Virus record (IMG/VR): IMGVR_UViG_3300034355_000169
Coordinates: 1-22,331 of that record
Source: a virus
Strand: one strand, 5' to 3'
DNA length: 22,331 bases
Shown here: positions 8,240 to 16,000 of the stretch, one piece after another
Position numbering within the stretch: the first letter of the stretch is position 1
Layout: every line of letters begins with the position of its first letter
Notes under the pieces: model-generated
Told to the model about the DNA's origin: nothing
The model's input: the letters and a program-made list of their open reading frames with translations, nothing else
The model's database searches: none
Position numbers and translations under genes: made by a program

Positions 8240-8256
8240 CGCTCCTTCTTGGAGCG
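8240..8256 (+). promoter_or_regulatory. hairpin that contains the ribosome binding site of the glycosyltransferase gene
   Basis: CGCTCC (8240-8245), loop TTCTT, GGAGCG (8251-8256): a perfect 6-bp stem. The only Shine-Dalgarno-like GGAG (8251-8254), eight bases before the ATG at 8263, is inside the 3' arm. Folding would hide the site from ribosomes. The 73-base gap (8190-8262) also has an 8-base direct repeat, ACGGCCAG at 8201 and 8211. No T-run follows the stem, so a terminator is less likely. Confidence 0.55.
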
Positions 8257-8262
8257 TTGAAA

Positions 8263-8988
8263 ATGCTGGTTCGTGTCGGAAACACCGAAGCGGAAGTCAA
8301 AGTCGCGGCAGTCATGTCGATGCCGCGGCTGGGATTCACCGACAACTTCTTCTGCGTGGCGTCGGCCCTGGCGCCACACGGCATCTCCCCGGTCAAGGTC
8401 ACAGGGGCCTACTGGGGCCAGAGCCTCCAGATGGCTATCGAGTCGGTCGCCGATGACGCCGACTGGATCCTGACCATCGACTACGACACCGTCTTCTCCT
8501 CGAAGACGGTCGAGGCCCTGCTGACGCTCGCCCTGTGGAGCGGCGCCGACGCCATCGCCCCACTCCAAGTGAAGCGAGAGTCGAATGCCGTCATGTTCGC
8601 CCCGCACGGCGTCGGCTCCGACGTCAAGCTGGAGGTCGAGGACGACTGGTTCAAGAAGCCGGTCCAGTGGGTCGAGACGGCCCACTTCGGCCTCACGTTC
8701 ATTCGGGCCTCGGCCATCAAGGCCGTCCCGAAGCCCTGGTTCAAGGAGTCGGCGAACGAAGACGGGACGTTCACCGGGGGCCACGAAGACGCCGACATCT
8801 ACATGTGGCGGGCGTTCAAGCGGGCCGGGTTCAAGCTGGGCCTCGCGACGCACGTCAGCGTCGGCCACGCCGAACTGATGATCACTTGGCCGTCGAGGCA
8901 GGTGGAGGGCTGCAAAGTCCTCCAGCACACGACGGAGTTCTGGAAGAACGGGCAAAAGGCGCCCGAGAAGGCTTGGGGGCAGGTATGA
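8263..8988 (+). CDS. glycosyltransferase, GT-A fold (GT2-like)
   Basis: 241 aa. Such enzymes move a sugar from a nucleotide-sugar to an acceptor. Visible features are ADDADWILTIDYDTVF with the metal-binding DxD as D73-Y-D75, an acceptor-side segment TAHFGLTFIRASAIKAVPKPWF (residues 139-160), and GGHEDADIYMWRAFKRAGF with E175-D176 followed by HVSVGH (197-202), where a His often binds metal. ATG 8263 is preferred over the in-frame TTG at 8257, which is only two bases from GGAG. The gene lies between capsid and neck genes, so the acceptor may be a virion protein, DNA or a host surface glycan; the sequence does not say which. It ends in an ATGA overlap with the next gene. Confidence 0.82.
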   Translation: MLVRVGNTEAEVKVAAVMSMPRLGFTDNFFCVASALAPHGISPVKVTGAYWGQSLQMAIESVADDADWILTIDYDTVFSSKTVEALLTLALWSGADAIAPLQVKRESNAVMFAPHGVGSDVKLEVEDDWFKKPVQWVETAHFGLTFIRASAIKAVPKPWFKESANEDGTFTGGHEDADIYMWRAFKRAGFKLGLATHVSVGHAELMITWPSRQVEGCKVLQHTTEFWKNGQKAPEKAWGQV

Positions 8989-9164
8989 AGATTCGCGTCC
9001 TGATGGGCTTCAACGGCTACGAGGCGGGGCAGGTCTTCGAGGACTGGCCCTCGGGCATGTGTGAGGCCCTGATCGAGATGGGAACGATCGAAGAGGTCAA
9101 GGAAGAGGAGCCGAAACAGTCTCCGAAGCCGCAGGTCGTGACCAGCGGCAAGAAGCGAGGGTAA
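8985..9164 (+). CDS. small hypothetical protein in head-neck operon
   Basis: 59 aa, family not recognised. The first 34 residues (MKIRVLMGFNGYEAGQVFEDWPSGMCEALIEMG) look like a small folded beta-alpha domain of the kind found in short phage head-tail proteins; the rest is a Glu/Lys-rich tail ending in KKRG. Its ATG overlaps the glycosyltransferase stop (ATGA), and it ends two bases before the connector gene. Position suggests a minor head or neck component, but no specific function can be given. Confidence 0.7.
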   Translation: MKIRVLMGFNGYEAGQVFEDWPSGMCEALIEMGTIEEVKEEEPKQSPKPQVVTSGKKRG

Positions 9165-9166
9165 GG

Positions 9167-9811
9167 ATGCCCGACTACATCGTTTTCGGCACGCCGCAGC
9201 GACCGACGCCGACGATCACTCCGTACCGGAGCCTCGTCCGCGTCACGCAGCCCCAGGTCGAGCCTGTGTCCCTCGCCGAGGCGAAGGTGCAGTGCCGCGT
9301 GGACACCGAGGCCGACGATGCCTTCATCCAATCGCTGATCTCGGTCGCCCGGCAGTACGTCGAGGATCAGCTTGACATCACGATCCTGACGACCACTTGG
9401 GAGGTTTCCTACGACCTCTTCCCGGTGTGGGCGATCATCCTCCCCCGCCCGATGCTTCAGGGCAGCAACATCACCGTGACCTATCGGCTTGGGGACGGCG
9501 CGACGTCCACCAAGACCAGCGCGGCCGGAGACTTCCGGGTCGATACCCGAACGGTCCCCGGCCGCATCTATCCCAACTGGTCGGACACATGGCCTGCCGT
9601 CCGCGGCGACGAGAACAGCGTCGTCGTGAACTACAAGGCGGGCTACGGCGACGATGGCTCCAGTGCGCCGCCCATCGTCAAGCACCTGATCATGACCCTG
9701 GTGGCTCACTGGTACGACACGCGGCAGATCGTGGCCCCGAACACCTACGGAACGATCCCGAAGACGTTCGACACGATCCTGGCGGCTGCTGACATGGGGA
9801 TTTACCGATGA
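9167..9811 (+). CDS. head-tail connector protein (gp6-like)
   Basis: 214 aa. Residues about 28-70 (VSLAEAKVQCRVDTEADDAFIQSLISVARQYVEDQLDITI) are the hallmark of the gp6-like head-tail connector family: VSL.EAK...R.D...DD..I..LI..AR..VE....R. These proteins form a ring under the portal that closes the filled head. The C-terminal beta-rich part (ITVTYRLGDG; ENSVVVNYKAGYG) and final helix (HLIMTLVAHWYDTRQ) agree with that family. AAGG (about 9162-9165, at the end of the preceding gene) is spaced only slightly before the ATG. It overlaps the next gene by four bases (ATGA). Confidence 0.88.
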   Translation: MPDYIVFGTPQRPTPTITPYRSLVRVTQPQVEPVSLAEAKVQCRVDTEADDAFIQSLISVARQYVEDQLDITILTTTWEVSYDLFPVWAIILPRPMLQGSNITVTYRLGDGATSTKTSAAGDFRVDTRTVPGRIYPNWSDTWPAVRGDENSVVVNYKAGYGDDGSSAPPIVKHLIMTLVAHWYDTRQIVAPNTYGTIPKTFDTILAAADMGIYR

Positions 9812-10140
9812 CCCTCCGCTCCAAGCTCGACGTTGACCTCGTCTGCCACGACGCTGGCACGGCGACGTTCGTGGTCAACAGCCTGTCGGATCACTTCCTC
9901 ATCGAGCCGAACGTCGTCCAGTACACCGGATCGGCGACCGTGGGGACGTCGGCGGTGTCGATCTCCGGCCCGACGATCCTCTCGACGCTCGTCGTCAAGA
10001 ACGAAGGATCCCAGGCCCTGCGGATCGCGGGGGCAATCAACGTCTCGGCGGGCCGCGTGGCGGTCCTGCCGGTCACGGCGACGGTCACGGTGGCGTCGGT
10101 GAGCGGCCAGGGCAGCTACACGGCACTCTGGGTGGGCTGA
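9808..10140 (+). CDS. small beta-rich protein of the neck region
   Basis: 110 aa, family not recognised. Almost entirely Val/Ser/Thr/Ala-rich strands (YTGSATVGTSAVSISGPTILSTLVVKNEGSQALRIAG; VLPVTATVTVASVSGQGSY), consistent with a small beta-sandwich. It sits between connector and adaptor genes with ATGA and TGATG overlaps, so co-translation with neck proteins is likely. The LVVKNEGSQALRI segment is reminiscent of the small virion proteins further downstream (16305, 18536), but homology cannot be established by eye. A decoration or neck-collar role is only a guess. Confidence 0.68.
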   Translation: MTLRSKLDVDLVCHDAGTATFVVNSLSDHFLIEPNVVQYTGSATVGTSAVSISGPTILSTLVVKNEGSQALRIAGAINVSAGRVAVLPVTATVTVASVSGQGSYTALWVG

Positions 10141-10457
10141 TGATCAACTCCGGCATGATGCGCGAGCGGGTGCTGCTCCAGAAACCGGCGACGAACCGGA
10201 CTGGAATGGGGTCTGCCAATCTGGAGTGGGAGGACGTCGCGGAGGTCTGGGCCAGTGTTCTGGGCCTTTCCTCGCGTGAAATCCTCCAGGCGATGCAGGC
10301 CAACGCCATCGTCAGCCACAAGGTCCGCATCCGCTTCTTTCCGGGCATCGCCCACACATGGCGGATGATCTGGCGGGGCCGCGAACTGGAGATTTCCAGC
10401 ATCGTCGAGCGCGAGGTCCGCGCCATCCACGAAATCCTCGTCAAGGAGGTGACGTGA
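10140..10457 (+). CDS. head-tail adaptor (phage head-tail joining protein family)
   Basis: 105 aa. The start MMRERVLLQKPATNRTGMGSANLEWEDVAEVWASV and the later ILQAMQANAIVSHKVRIRF and WRGRELEISSI match the head-tail joining protein family (SPP1 gp16-like): M+.Rv.lq.p......G.....W.....vWA.i, then ....H.i.iR....i.....i...gr.y.I. These proteins sit below the connector and plug the head until the tail binds. TGATG overlaps with the upstream gene and TGATG with the downstream gene indicate coupled translation. Confidence 0.9.
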   Translation: MINSGMMRERVLLQKPATNRTGMGSANLEWEDVAEVWASVLGLSSREILQAMQANAIVSHKVRIRFFPGIAHTWRMIWRGRELEISSIVEREVRAIHEILVKEVT

Positions 10458-11236
10458 TGGCTGTGGGTTCGAGCTACAACGCATTCGCCCGAGTCCTCTC
10501 CTCCGGCCTGACCGGCAAGCAGACCGCCGAAGGCTTCGTCGGCATCCGAATCGACGGCGTCCGAGAACTGATGAAACAGCTTCAGGGCTTCGTCGGAGTC
10601 CTTGAGAGCGACGCGGTCCTGTTCAACGCGGTCGAGCATGGCGCGAGCATCATCGGAGGCGACTACAAACGCAGGGCGACGATCCACATGGCGACCGGCA
10701 ACCTCGCCAAGTCGGTGGACTCAAAGAAGAAGCGTTACGACAACCAGTACGGAGGTGTCGTGGCGGTGGCGATTGTGGGTCCGAAAAGCACTGGCTCGTC
10801 GAAGGCCACGGAGAGCGAAGGATCGGGCAACGCGGCATGGCTCATCGAGTTCGGGTCCGGCCCACGCCGCCCTGGAACACAAGGGCGACGGGCCTATGTC
10901 AACGTCCACCAAAAGATCAACGGACGCATGGGTCCGATGAGAAAAACCGCACGCATGAATGACGAGCAGTTCCTGAATGCAGGAAAGGGCTACTACTTCC
11001 TGATGGGTAGCCTTCGGGAACGGCAGAACCAGCCAGCCGGACGGCCGGGCTACTCGCGAGACTTCGCCGACGGCCCCGGCCCCCGCCAGCATCCAATCAC
11101 GCTCCGGCCGGGTGAGACGATCGCCCCGATGCCCGCCCTCCATTGGATGAGGGAGTCCATCGGAAACCAGAGGATGAACGCCTACAACGCGGTGATTCGC
11201 GTACTCAGGAATGCCGTATCGGCATACGCCGCATGA
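10457..11236 (+). CDS. HK97 gp10-like tail completion protein
   Basis: 259 aa. The ATG at 10457 is chosen because AAGGAGGTGA (10443-10452), the strongest ribosome binding site in the window, precedes it by the right distance. Residues about 28-110 (GVRELMKQLQGF...NAVEHGASIIGGDYKRRATIHMATGNLAKSV) follow the HK97-gp10 pattern: a predicted helix, a loop ending in G.L..S, then a beta segment (VVAVAIVG) and W-L-I-E-FGSGPR (about 130-142). This family completes the tail top near the head-tail interface. It is longer than many members, with an inserted Arg/Gly-rich region (about 143-215) before the conserved C-terminal P-x-L-H-W-M-R segment. It shares ATGA with the next gene. Confidence 0.85.
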   Translation: MAVGSSYNAFARVLSSGLTGKQTAEGFVGIRIDGVRELMKQLQGFVGVLESDAVLFNAVEHGASIIGGDYKRRATIHMATGNLAKSVDSKKKRYDNQYGGVVAVAIVGPKSTGSSKATESEGSGNAAWLIEFGSGPRRPGTQGRRAYVNVHQKINGRMGPMRKTARMNDEQFLNAGKGYYFLMGSLRERQNQPAGRPGYSRDFADGPGPRQHPITLRPGETIAPMPALHWMRESIGNQRMNAYNAVIRVLRNAVSAYAA

Positions 11237-11658
11237 TCATTTCACCAGAGAGACATTTGAGCCTCCGTCTGATGACCGCGCCGAACGTGGCGCGCCACGT
11301 CGGCTTCAACGTCTACCCGCTCGCGGTCCCGAAGGACTCGGATTTTCCGTTCATCCTCTACCGTCGAGCCAATATCACAAGGGAATCCCACCTCTCCGGG
11401 CCTCTCTACGTCCCCGTTGTGACTATTCAGTTCGCCTGCTGGGCGCTGGACTACGACACTGCCAGAGAGCTTGCGGACGAGGTCCGTCTGACGCTGGATG
11501 GCCGCACCGGAACCCTCGCGAACGCTACAATACAAGATATACGGCTGGTTTCGGAGCTTGACGACTTCCTCGATCCGACGACCCAAGGCTCGCAGCTTCC
11601 ACCGGCATACGAAGTCAGGCAGGCGTACCAAGTGCGGTGGCAAGAAGCCACCGCGTAA
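11233..11658 (+). CDS. DUF3168-like tail terminator protein
   Basis: 141 aa. ATG 11233 overlaps the preceding stop as ATGA. The sequence has the family layout: helix with L.LMTAPNVARHVGFNVYPLAVPKDSDFPFILYRRAN, a beta hairpin ending in TIQFACWALDYDTARELADEVRLTLDG, and a final strand with YQVRW. This agrees with DUF3168, which includes lambda gpU-like tail terminators that cap the tube. The role is inferred from family and location. An AT-rich element resembling an extended -10 (GCTACAAT, 11524-11531) lies in its 3' third. Confidence 0.8.
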   Translation: MIISPERHLSLRLMTAPNVARHVGFNVYPLAVPKDSDFPFILYRRANITRESHLSGPLYVPVVTIQFACWALDYDTARELADEVRLTLDGRTGTLANATIQDIRLVSELDDFLDPTTQGSQLPPAYEVRQAYQVRWQEATA

Positions 11659-11679
11659 CCCCGCAAGGAGGCAGGTTCA

Positions 11680-12018
11680 ATGGCCGGTATTTCCGCACAG
11701 GGTCTCACGTTTTCCTTCGGCGGCACCGTTCTCACGGTGACGAGCGTCAATGTCTCCGATCAGCAGGACGTCATCGACGGCAGTCACCTCGGCATCGCCC
11801 CGAACGGGCGGCGTGAGTGGGTGGGTGGCTTCGCGACGAACCGCGAAGTCTCGGTGGAGATCATCTCCCAGACCGTCCTCACGGCAGGCACTTCGGGGGC
11901 GCTCTCCATCACCGGGCCGCTCCAGTTCACCGGCAGCAACGCGACGATCACCTCGGCGAACATCGGCGGGTCGGTCGGCGCTCTGGTGTCTGGAAGCGTC
12001 ACGTTCAAGGTTGCCTGA
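11680..12018 (+). CDS. tail-tube-like protein, first of two paralogues
   Basis: 112 aa, no named family recognised. AAGGAGG (11663-11669) precedes the ATG. It begins MAGISAQGLTFSFGG and is predicted almost all beta: TVLTVTSVNVSDQQDV, REVSVEIISQTV, and GSVTFKVA. Small, strand-rich proteins located between a tail terminator and the tail assembly chaperones are expected to be the tail tube, so this or its partner is probably the major tail protein. It shares its N-terminal half pattern with the following gene, indicating duplication. Which of the two forms the tube, or whether both do, is unclear. Confidence 0.75.
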   Translation: MAGISAQGLTFSFGGTVLTVTSVNVSDQQDVIDGSHLGIAPNGRREWVGGFATNREVSVEIISQTVLTAGTSGALSITGPLQFTGSNATITSANIGGSVGALVSGSVTFKVA

Positions 12019-12033
12019 TTGGGGGCGTGAAGC

Positions 12034-12405
12034 ATGGCAGGCGTCAGCGCACAGGGCGCCACATTCACGTTCAACGGCATTGCGGCGACGATCACCGGGA
12101 TGTCCGTCGAGACTCCGACAGCGGAGGTCGCGGACATGACCGGGATCAACGACGCAGTCGGCGCGACCGTCTTGGTGCCAACCGGCGCGGCCTCCCCCGG
12201 CCGGATCCAGGTCGATTACATCCACGCCGCCGGGGGCATCGACCCCCAGGCGGTTTTGGGCGTCCGGGGGACTCTGTATTTCGGCTCGCCCGGCTACAGC
12301 GTCTCGCGGAACGCAATCCTTGAGTCAGCCAGCACGGAAGTCAGGACTGGCGATGTCGTCCGAGGCTCAATTCGCTTCGTGATGACTGATTACTACGGTT
12401 CTTGA
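12034..12405 (+). CDS. tail-tube-like protein, second paralogue
   Basis: 123 aa. The opening MAGVSAQGATFTFNG and ITGMSVETPTAEVADMTG parallel the preceding gene. The rest (PTGAASPGRIQVDYIHAAGGIDPQ; LGVRGTLYFGSPGYS; DVVRGSIRFVMTDYY) has the strand pattern of phage tail-tube proteins, notably a ...V.DMTG... stretch before a loop and a long central hairpin. It follows 15 bases after its paralogue. It is the better tube candidate because the central hairpin and terminal strand are complete. Confidence 0.75.
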   Translation: MAGVSAQGATFTFNGIAATITGMSVETPTAEVADMTGINDAVGATVLVPTGAASPGRIQVDYIHAAGGIDPQAVLGVRGTLYFGSPGYSVSRNAILESASTEVRTGDVVRGSIRFVMTDYYGS

Positions 12406-12418
12406 GCAAGGTTCAATC

Positions 12419-12811
12419 ATGCCAGCGCTTTCTGCCAGCCAGATTCTCTCTGCGAACGACACGAAGGTCGAGCCTGTCGAGGTTCCTGAGTGGGGCGGGA
12501 CGGTCTACGTCCGGGTTCTTCGAGGGACTGACCGGGACCAGTTCGAGGAGTGGGTCAACAAGGAGAAGGACAAGTCGGTTCGATGCCGGTTCCTCGTCCT
12601 CTCGCTGTGCGACGACAAGGGGTCGTTGCTGTTCACGCCCGATCAGGTCGCTTCTCTCGGCGAGAAGTCCGGTGACGTCTTGGCGAGGGTGTTCGATCGT
12701 GCCTGGGACATCAACTACCTCTCGGTCAAGAAGGTCGAGGAGTTGGGAAAAGATTCGCCGAGCGGCCCGAGCGACGCTTCTACTTCAGGCTCGCCCTCGC
12801 CCTCGGCATGA
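12419..12811 (+). CDS. tail assembly chaperone (gpG-like)
   Basis: 130 aa. Tail chaperones bind the tape measure and recruit tube subunits. It begins MPALSASQILSANDTKVEPVEVPEWGGTVYVRVLRGTDRDQFEEW, the pattern of phage tail assembly chaperones of the G class (a beta strand with W-G, then a helix). It ends in a low-complexity Ser/Pro/Gly tail (DSPSGPSDASTSGSPSPSA), reached only when ribosomes do not shift at 12745-12751. It starts 13 bases after the tube paralogue and ends overlapping the T frame (ATGA at 12808-12811). Confidence 0.85.
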   Translation: MPALSASQILSANDTKVEPVEVPEWGGTVYVRVLRGTDRDQFEEWVNKEKDKSVRCRFLVLSLCDDKGSLLFTPDQVASLGEKSGDVLARVFDRAWDINYLSVKKVEELGKDSPSGPSDASTSGSPSPSA

Positions 12812-13083
12812 CGGTCAAGCGGCTCCTGGCCGAGGTGGACTCCCAGGAGATCGCCGAGTGGTACGCATACGACCAGAGATGGCCGATCGCAGACGGGTGG
12901 CAGCAGACCGCCCGTCTGTGTCGGATCATCATGGCGGCCTCGGGGAACTACGGGAACAAGGTGCCGGATGAGTCGGCATTCATTCCTTCGACAAGAAGGC
13001 CGGAGCAGTCTCAGGAGCAGATTGTCTCGGAACTGATGAAGCTCGTTCGCCCTCCCGGCGACGACAATGACGCGAGAGTGTGA
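12419..13083 (+). CDS. GT-like tail assembly chaperone made by -1 frameshift
   Basis: Reading the G frame to AAA at 12749-12751 and slipping back one base gives a 221-aa product: 111 residues of G and then RFAERPERRFYFRLALALG joined to the T domain. The -1 frame is open from 12751 to the stop at 13081-13083. The junction is hydrophobic and helical and leads into LAEVDSQEIAEWYAYDQRWP, the typical T-domain core. In lambda, a similar slip yields gpGT, whose T part binds the tube while G binds the tape measure. The slip itself is inferred from sequence. Confidence 0.75.
12745..12751 (+). promoter_or_regulatory. programmed -1 frameshift slippery heptamer GGGAAAA
   Basis: In the G frame the codons are TTG GGA AAA, so the heptamer has the required spacing X XXY YYZ (G GGA AAA). 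tRNAs can re-pair on GGG AAA in the -1 frame. Five bases downstream, GCCGAG (12757-12762) can pair with CTCGGC (12802-12807), enclosing a GC-rich region that could act as a stimulatory structure. Location inside the tail chaperone pair makes function likely. Confidence 0.8.
12808..13083 (+). CDS. tail assembly chaperone T-like domain (downstream frame)
   Basis: 91 aa from the ATG. VKRLLAEVDSQEIAEWYAYDQRWPI is the T-class core: F-x-L-A-x-x-x-G-x-x-V-x-x-L (partly 5' of this ATG, in the -1 frame) followed by L-A-x-x-x-x-x-E-I-x-x-W-x-A-Y. The middle (ARLCRIIMAASG) is helical and the C-terminus is charged and polar. The conserved segment begins upstream of the ATG, so the domain is probably made mainly as the frameshift fusion. 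The ATGA overlap with the G stop also allows reinitiation as a separate protein. The stop overlaps the tape measure start (TGATG). Confidence 0.78.
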   Translation: MTVKRLLAEVDSQEIAEWYAYDQRWPIADGWQQTARLCRIIMAASGNYGNKVPDESAFIPSTRRPEQSQEQIVSELMKLVRPPGDDNDARV

Positions 13084-16000
13084 TGAGCGCAGGATACCTC
13101 GGAAAAATCTCTGCGATCGTCACCGTGAACACCACGGACATTGCGTCCAAGGTGCAGAGCGGTTTCGCAGCCCCGTTCGACAAGGCCCTGCGGTCCATCG
13201 AGACGACTCTTCGGAACACGAATCGTTCCGTCGAGAAGTCGTTTGGCGACATCTACACGGCGTCGCAAAAGCAGGCTCGCGCCATTGCCGCAGCGCAGAT
13301 GGGGGCCGTCAAGGGCTTCGACGCAGAGGACTTCGGAAAGAGGCTGCGGATTCGCGATGACATCTCCGAGCCGGTGAAGAAACTGGCTCTTGAGATCGAG
13401 AAGACCGGCGGCATTCTGCGGGGTAACTTCGAGCCTCAGATAGTCTCTCTTCAAGCGGCATCCCAGGCCCTCTTCGACAAGATGGCGACCGATGCCGCCT
13501 CAGTGTCAAGCGGGGAGATATCGGAACTGATCCGAAGGGTTGAGTCGCTTGGCGTTGCCTTCAAAGCCGCAGGGACCGCGGCCGACGGGTGGGAGCGGCT
13601 GAGTGCCATCGGCCGCGGCGACAAAGGTACGAGGGGTACGGATCTTCTCTTCGCCGGTCTCGGCGCCGCGTCGAGGCGTGCCGTTGGTGTTGTGGAGTCA
13701 GGTGCGGCCCGAGACGCTGCCGCAATGCAGGCCGACAAAGAAGCCCGCGATGCCCGGTTCGCAACACTTGGCGCGGCTGGTCGGGAGGCGATCGGGACGT
13801 CCCAGATGTTCGCCACGTTGGGCCAGAGGGTCCGCGATCAGTCGGTTGACCAGAACGCCGCGAACGAGGCGCTGGAGCAGCAGAGGCGAATCTGGGCGGT
13901 TCGCGACGCCGATCAAGCCGCGTTCGAGCAGCGGCAGCGAGCCGCAGCCCAGCAAATCCACGCCGAAGAGCAGGCCGCGATCGCCGCCGAGCGGGCCGCC
14001 CGCGAAGCCGGAGAGCGTCAGGCGCAGGAAGCCGCCCAAGCGGAGCTTCGATCGCGGGAGCTGATTCGACAGAGGATTCAAGAGGATTTCCAAGAGCGCC
14101 AGCGACTTACCGCGCAGCTCATTTACGACGAGGAGCAGGCCGCAATTGCGGCAGAGCGTGCGGACAGGGAGCGAGACGAAAGACGTCGCGAGATGCTCGA
14201 CGAGAACGCCGCGAGAATGCGTGACGCCTCTCAGTACCAGATGCAAGCAGACGCCGCAGCCGAGCGGTCGGCAGCGGCAAGGTTGTCCGGCGCCGTCGGC
14301 GTCGCCAGGACGAGTGCCACGGACGAGTTCAGAGAGTCATTCGGAGGCCGCGGTGCTGCCGGAATAAACCTCGGACTCGACCGCAGGGCGCTGACTGGGT
14401 ACACGGCAGAGCTTCAGGTCTTGCAGAGGGCGATAGGGAACGCCTCGGCTGAAGCCAGAGGCCCGGCCGTCGATGCTTTCGTTCGCCTCAAGAACGCCAT
14501 CGGCGATGCTTTTGAGTCTGGCGAAATTGGCACTGTGGCGACGAGAAGGAATATCGAGCGACTGCGAAACGAAGCGGTAAACGAAGCCTCCTCCGCGACC
14601 GGCCGGAGCCGTCGGGGATTGGGGCAAGAAGTTGGCAGGGCTGGTGACATCGCCAGAGGTGGCGTCGATAAGCTCAGTCTTGCACTCCAGCAGGCGGGAT
14701 TCGCCATCGACGACTTCTTCTCGGCCACGGGCGGGCTAGATCAGAAGATCCGTGCCGTCAGCAACAACATCTCCCAGATGGCTTTCATCCTCGGCGGCAC
14801 AGCGGGGTTGTTTACGGGCCTCGCGTTCACCATCGGGTCGCAGGCGGTCGTGGCGCTGCTTAAGTGGGCCGACGCCGGACGCACGTCGGCAGACCGCACG
14901 GAAGCACTCAACAAAGCCCTTGAACGGCAGAAGTCTCTCGCCGAGGAACTTACCACCGCCTACCGCGACCTCGCGAAAAGCCTGACCGCAGCCATGTCGC
15001 CACAAGGCGTCAAGGCGGCCGACCGCGCAAAGCAGTTGTCTGACCTTACAAGAACGCGCCAGCAGTCGATGGAAGAGGACATCTACGCCAACGACACGGG
15101 CGTTGCGAGTGCGAGAGCAAGCGTAGCCATGGAGGAGAAGAGGGCGTTGCTCTCCTTGACTCCAGTCCAGCAGCAAGCCGCGCAGCTTCGCATCAAGATC
15201 GCAAAGCAGCAGGTCGAGGTGGCGAAGCGTGAGTCGCTCGCGAGGAATGCTGCATTCAACGACTTTGTCGATCGGGGCGTTGGGGGAGGCCCCGGAGCCG
15301 CTGTCCAAGCCTCGATTCAGCAGGCCATTCAGACCTTCGGCCGGATCCGAATGGACGGCATGGACCCCGGCGACGCTCGACGGTTTGAGGAGTTCGTCAA
15401 CGCGCAGATGAACGCCGTGCCGATCGCGGCCGACAAGGAGGGTGCCGCGGCGCAGCTTCGCGCCTTTCTTGATCAGGAGTTCAGGACAAACGAGATCGCA
15501 AGGGCGCCGGGAGCGGTTGCGGCCCCCGTTGTCGGCGCGCTTCTTGAGCAACTCGCCCGTCTTGAGTTCGGCCTGAAAGAGGCGAACTCCGCGATCATCG
15601 ACGAGGTCAACAAGTCTCTTCTCGACACATCGGATGTGATCGAGAAAGCGAAGAATACGCTTGACTCCGCAGCCATGGAGACTCAGGACGTCACCGCTCT
15701 TCGGACGGAAATCGACCGAGTCGCCACCACGCTTGCTGCCCTGTCCGCTGCGGCCTCGGAAACAACCGACAAGGCGGTCCTTGACGCGATCGCCGAGGAC
15801 GCCGCGGCGGCAAAGGCTTTCGGCGACAAGTTGAACGAAGCGGCCCGCGGCGTGAAGGAGTTCGCAGACCAGATCCAGGCGGCGATTGCCGAGGAGGCCG
15901 CCGCTGCGGCGAGGGGCGTCGATCTCGGCAGGGTTCGGGATCAGGCTTCGCAGGCCGAAGACATCCGCGCTGCTGCGGCGAACATCGGAAACGACGCAGA

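Noticed and set aside
8257-8262. TTG at 8257 as start of the glycosyltransferase
   Set aside because: It is only two bases from the ribosome binding site; ATG at 8263 gives normal spacing.
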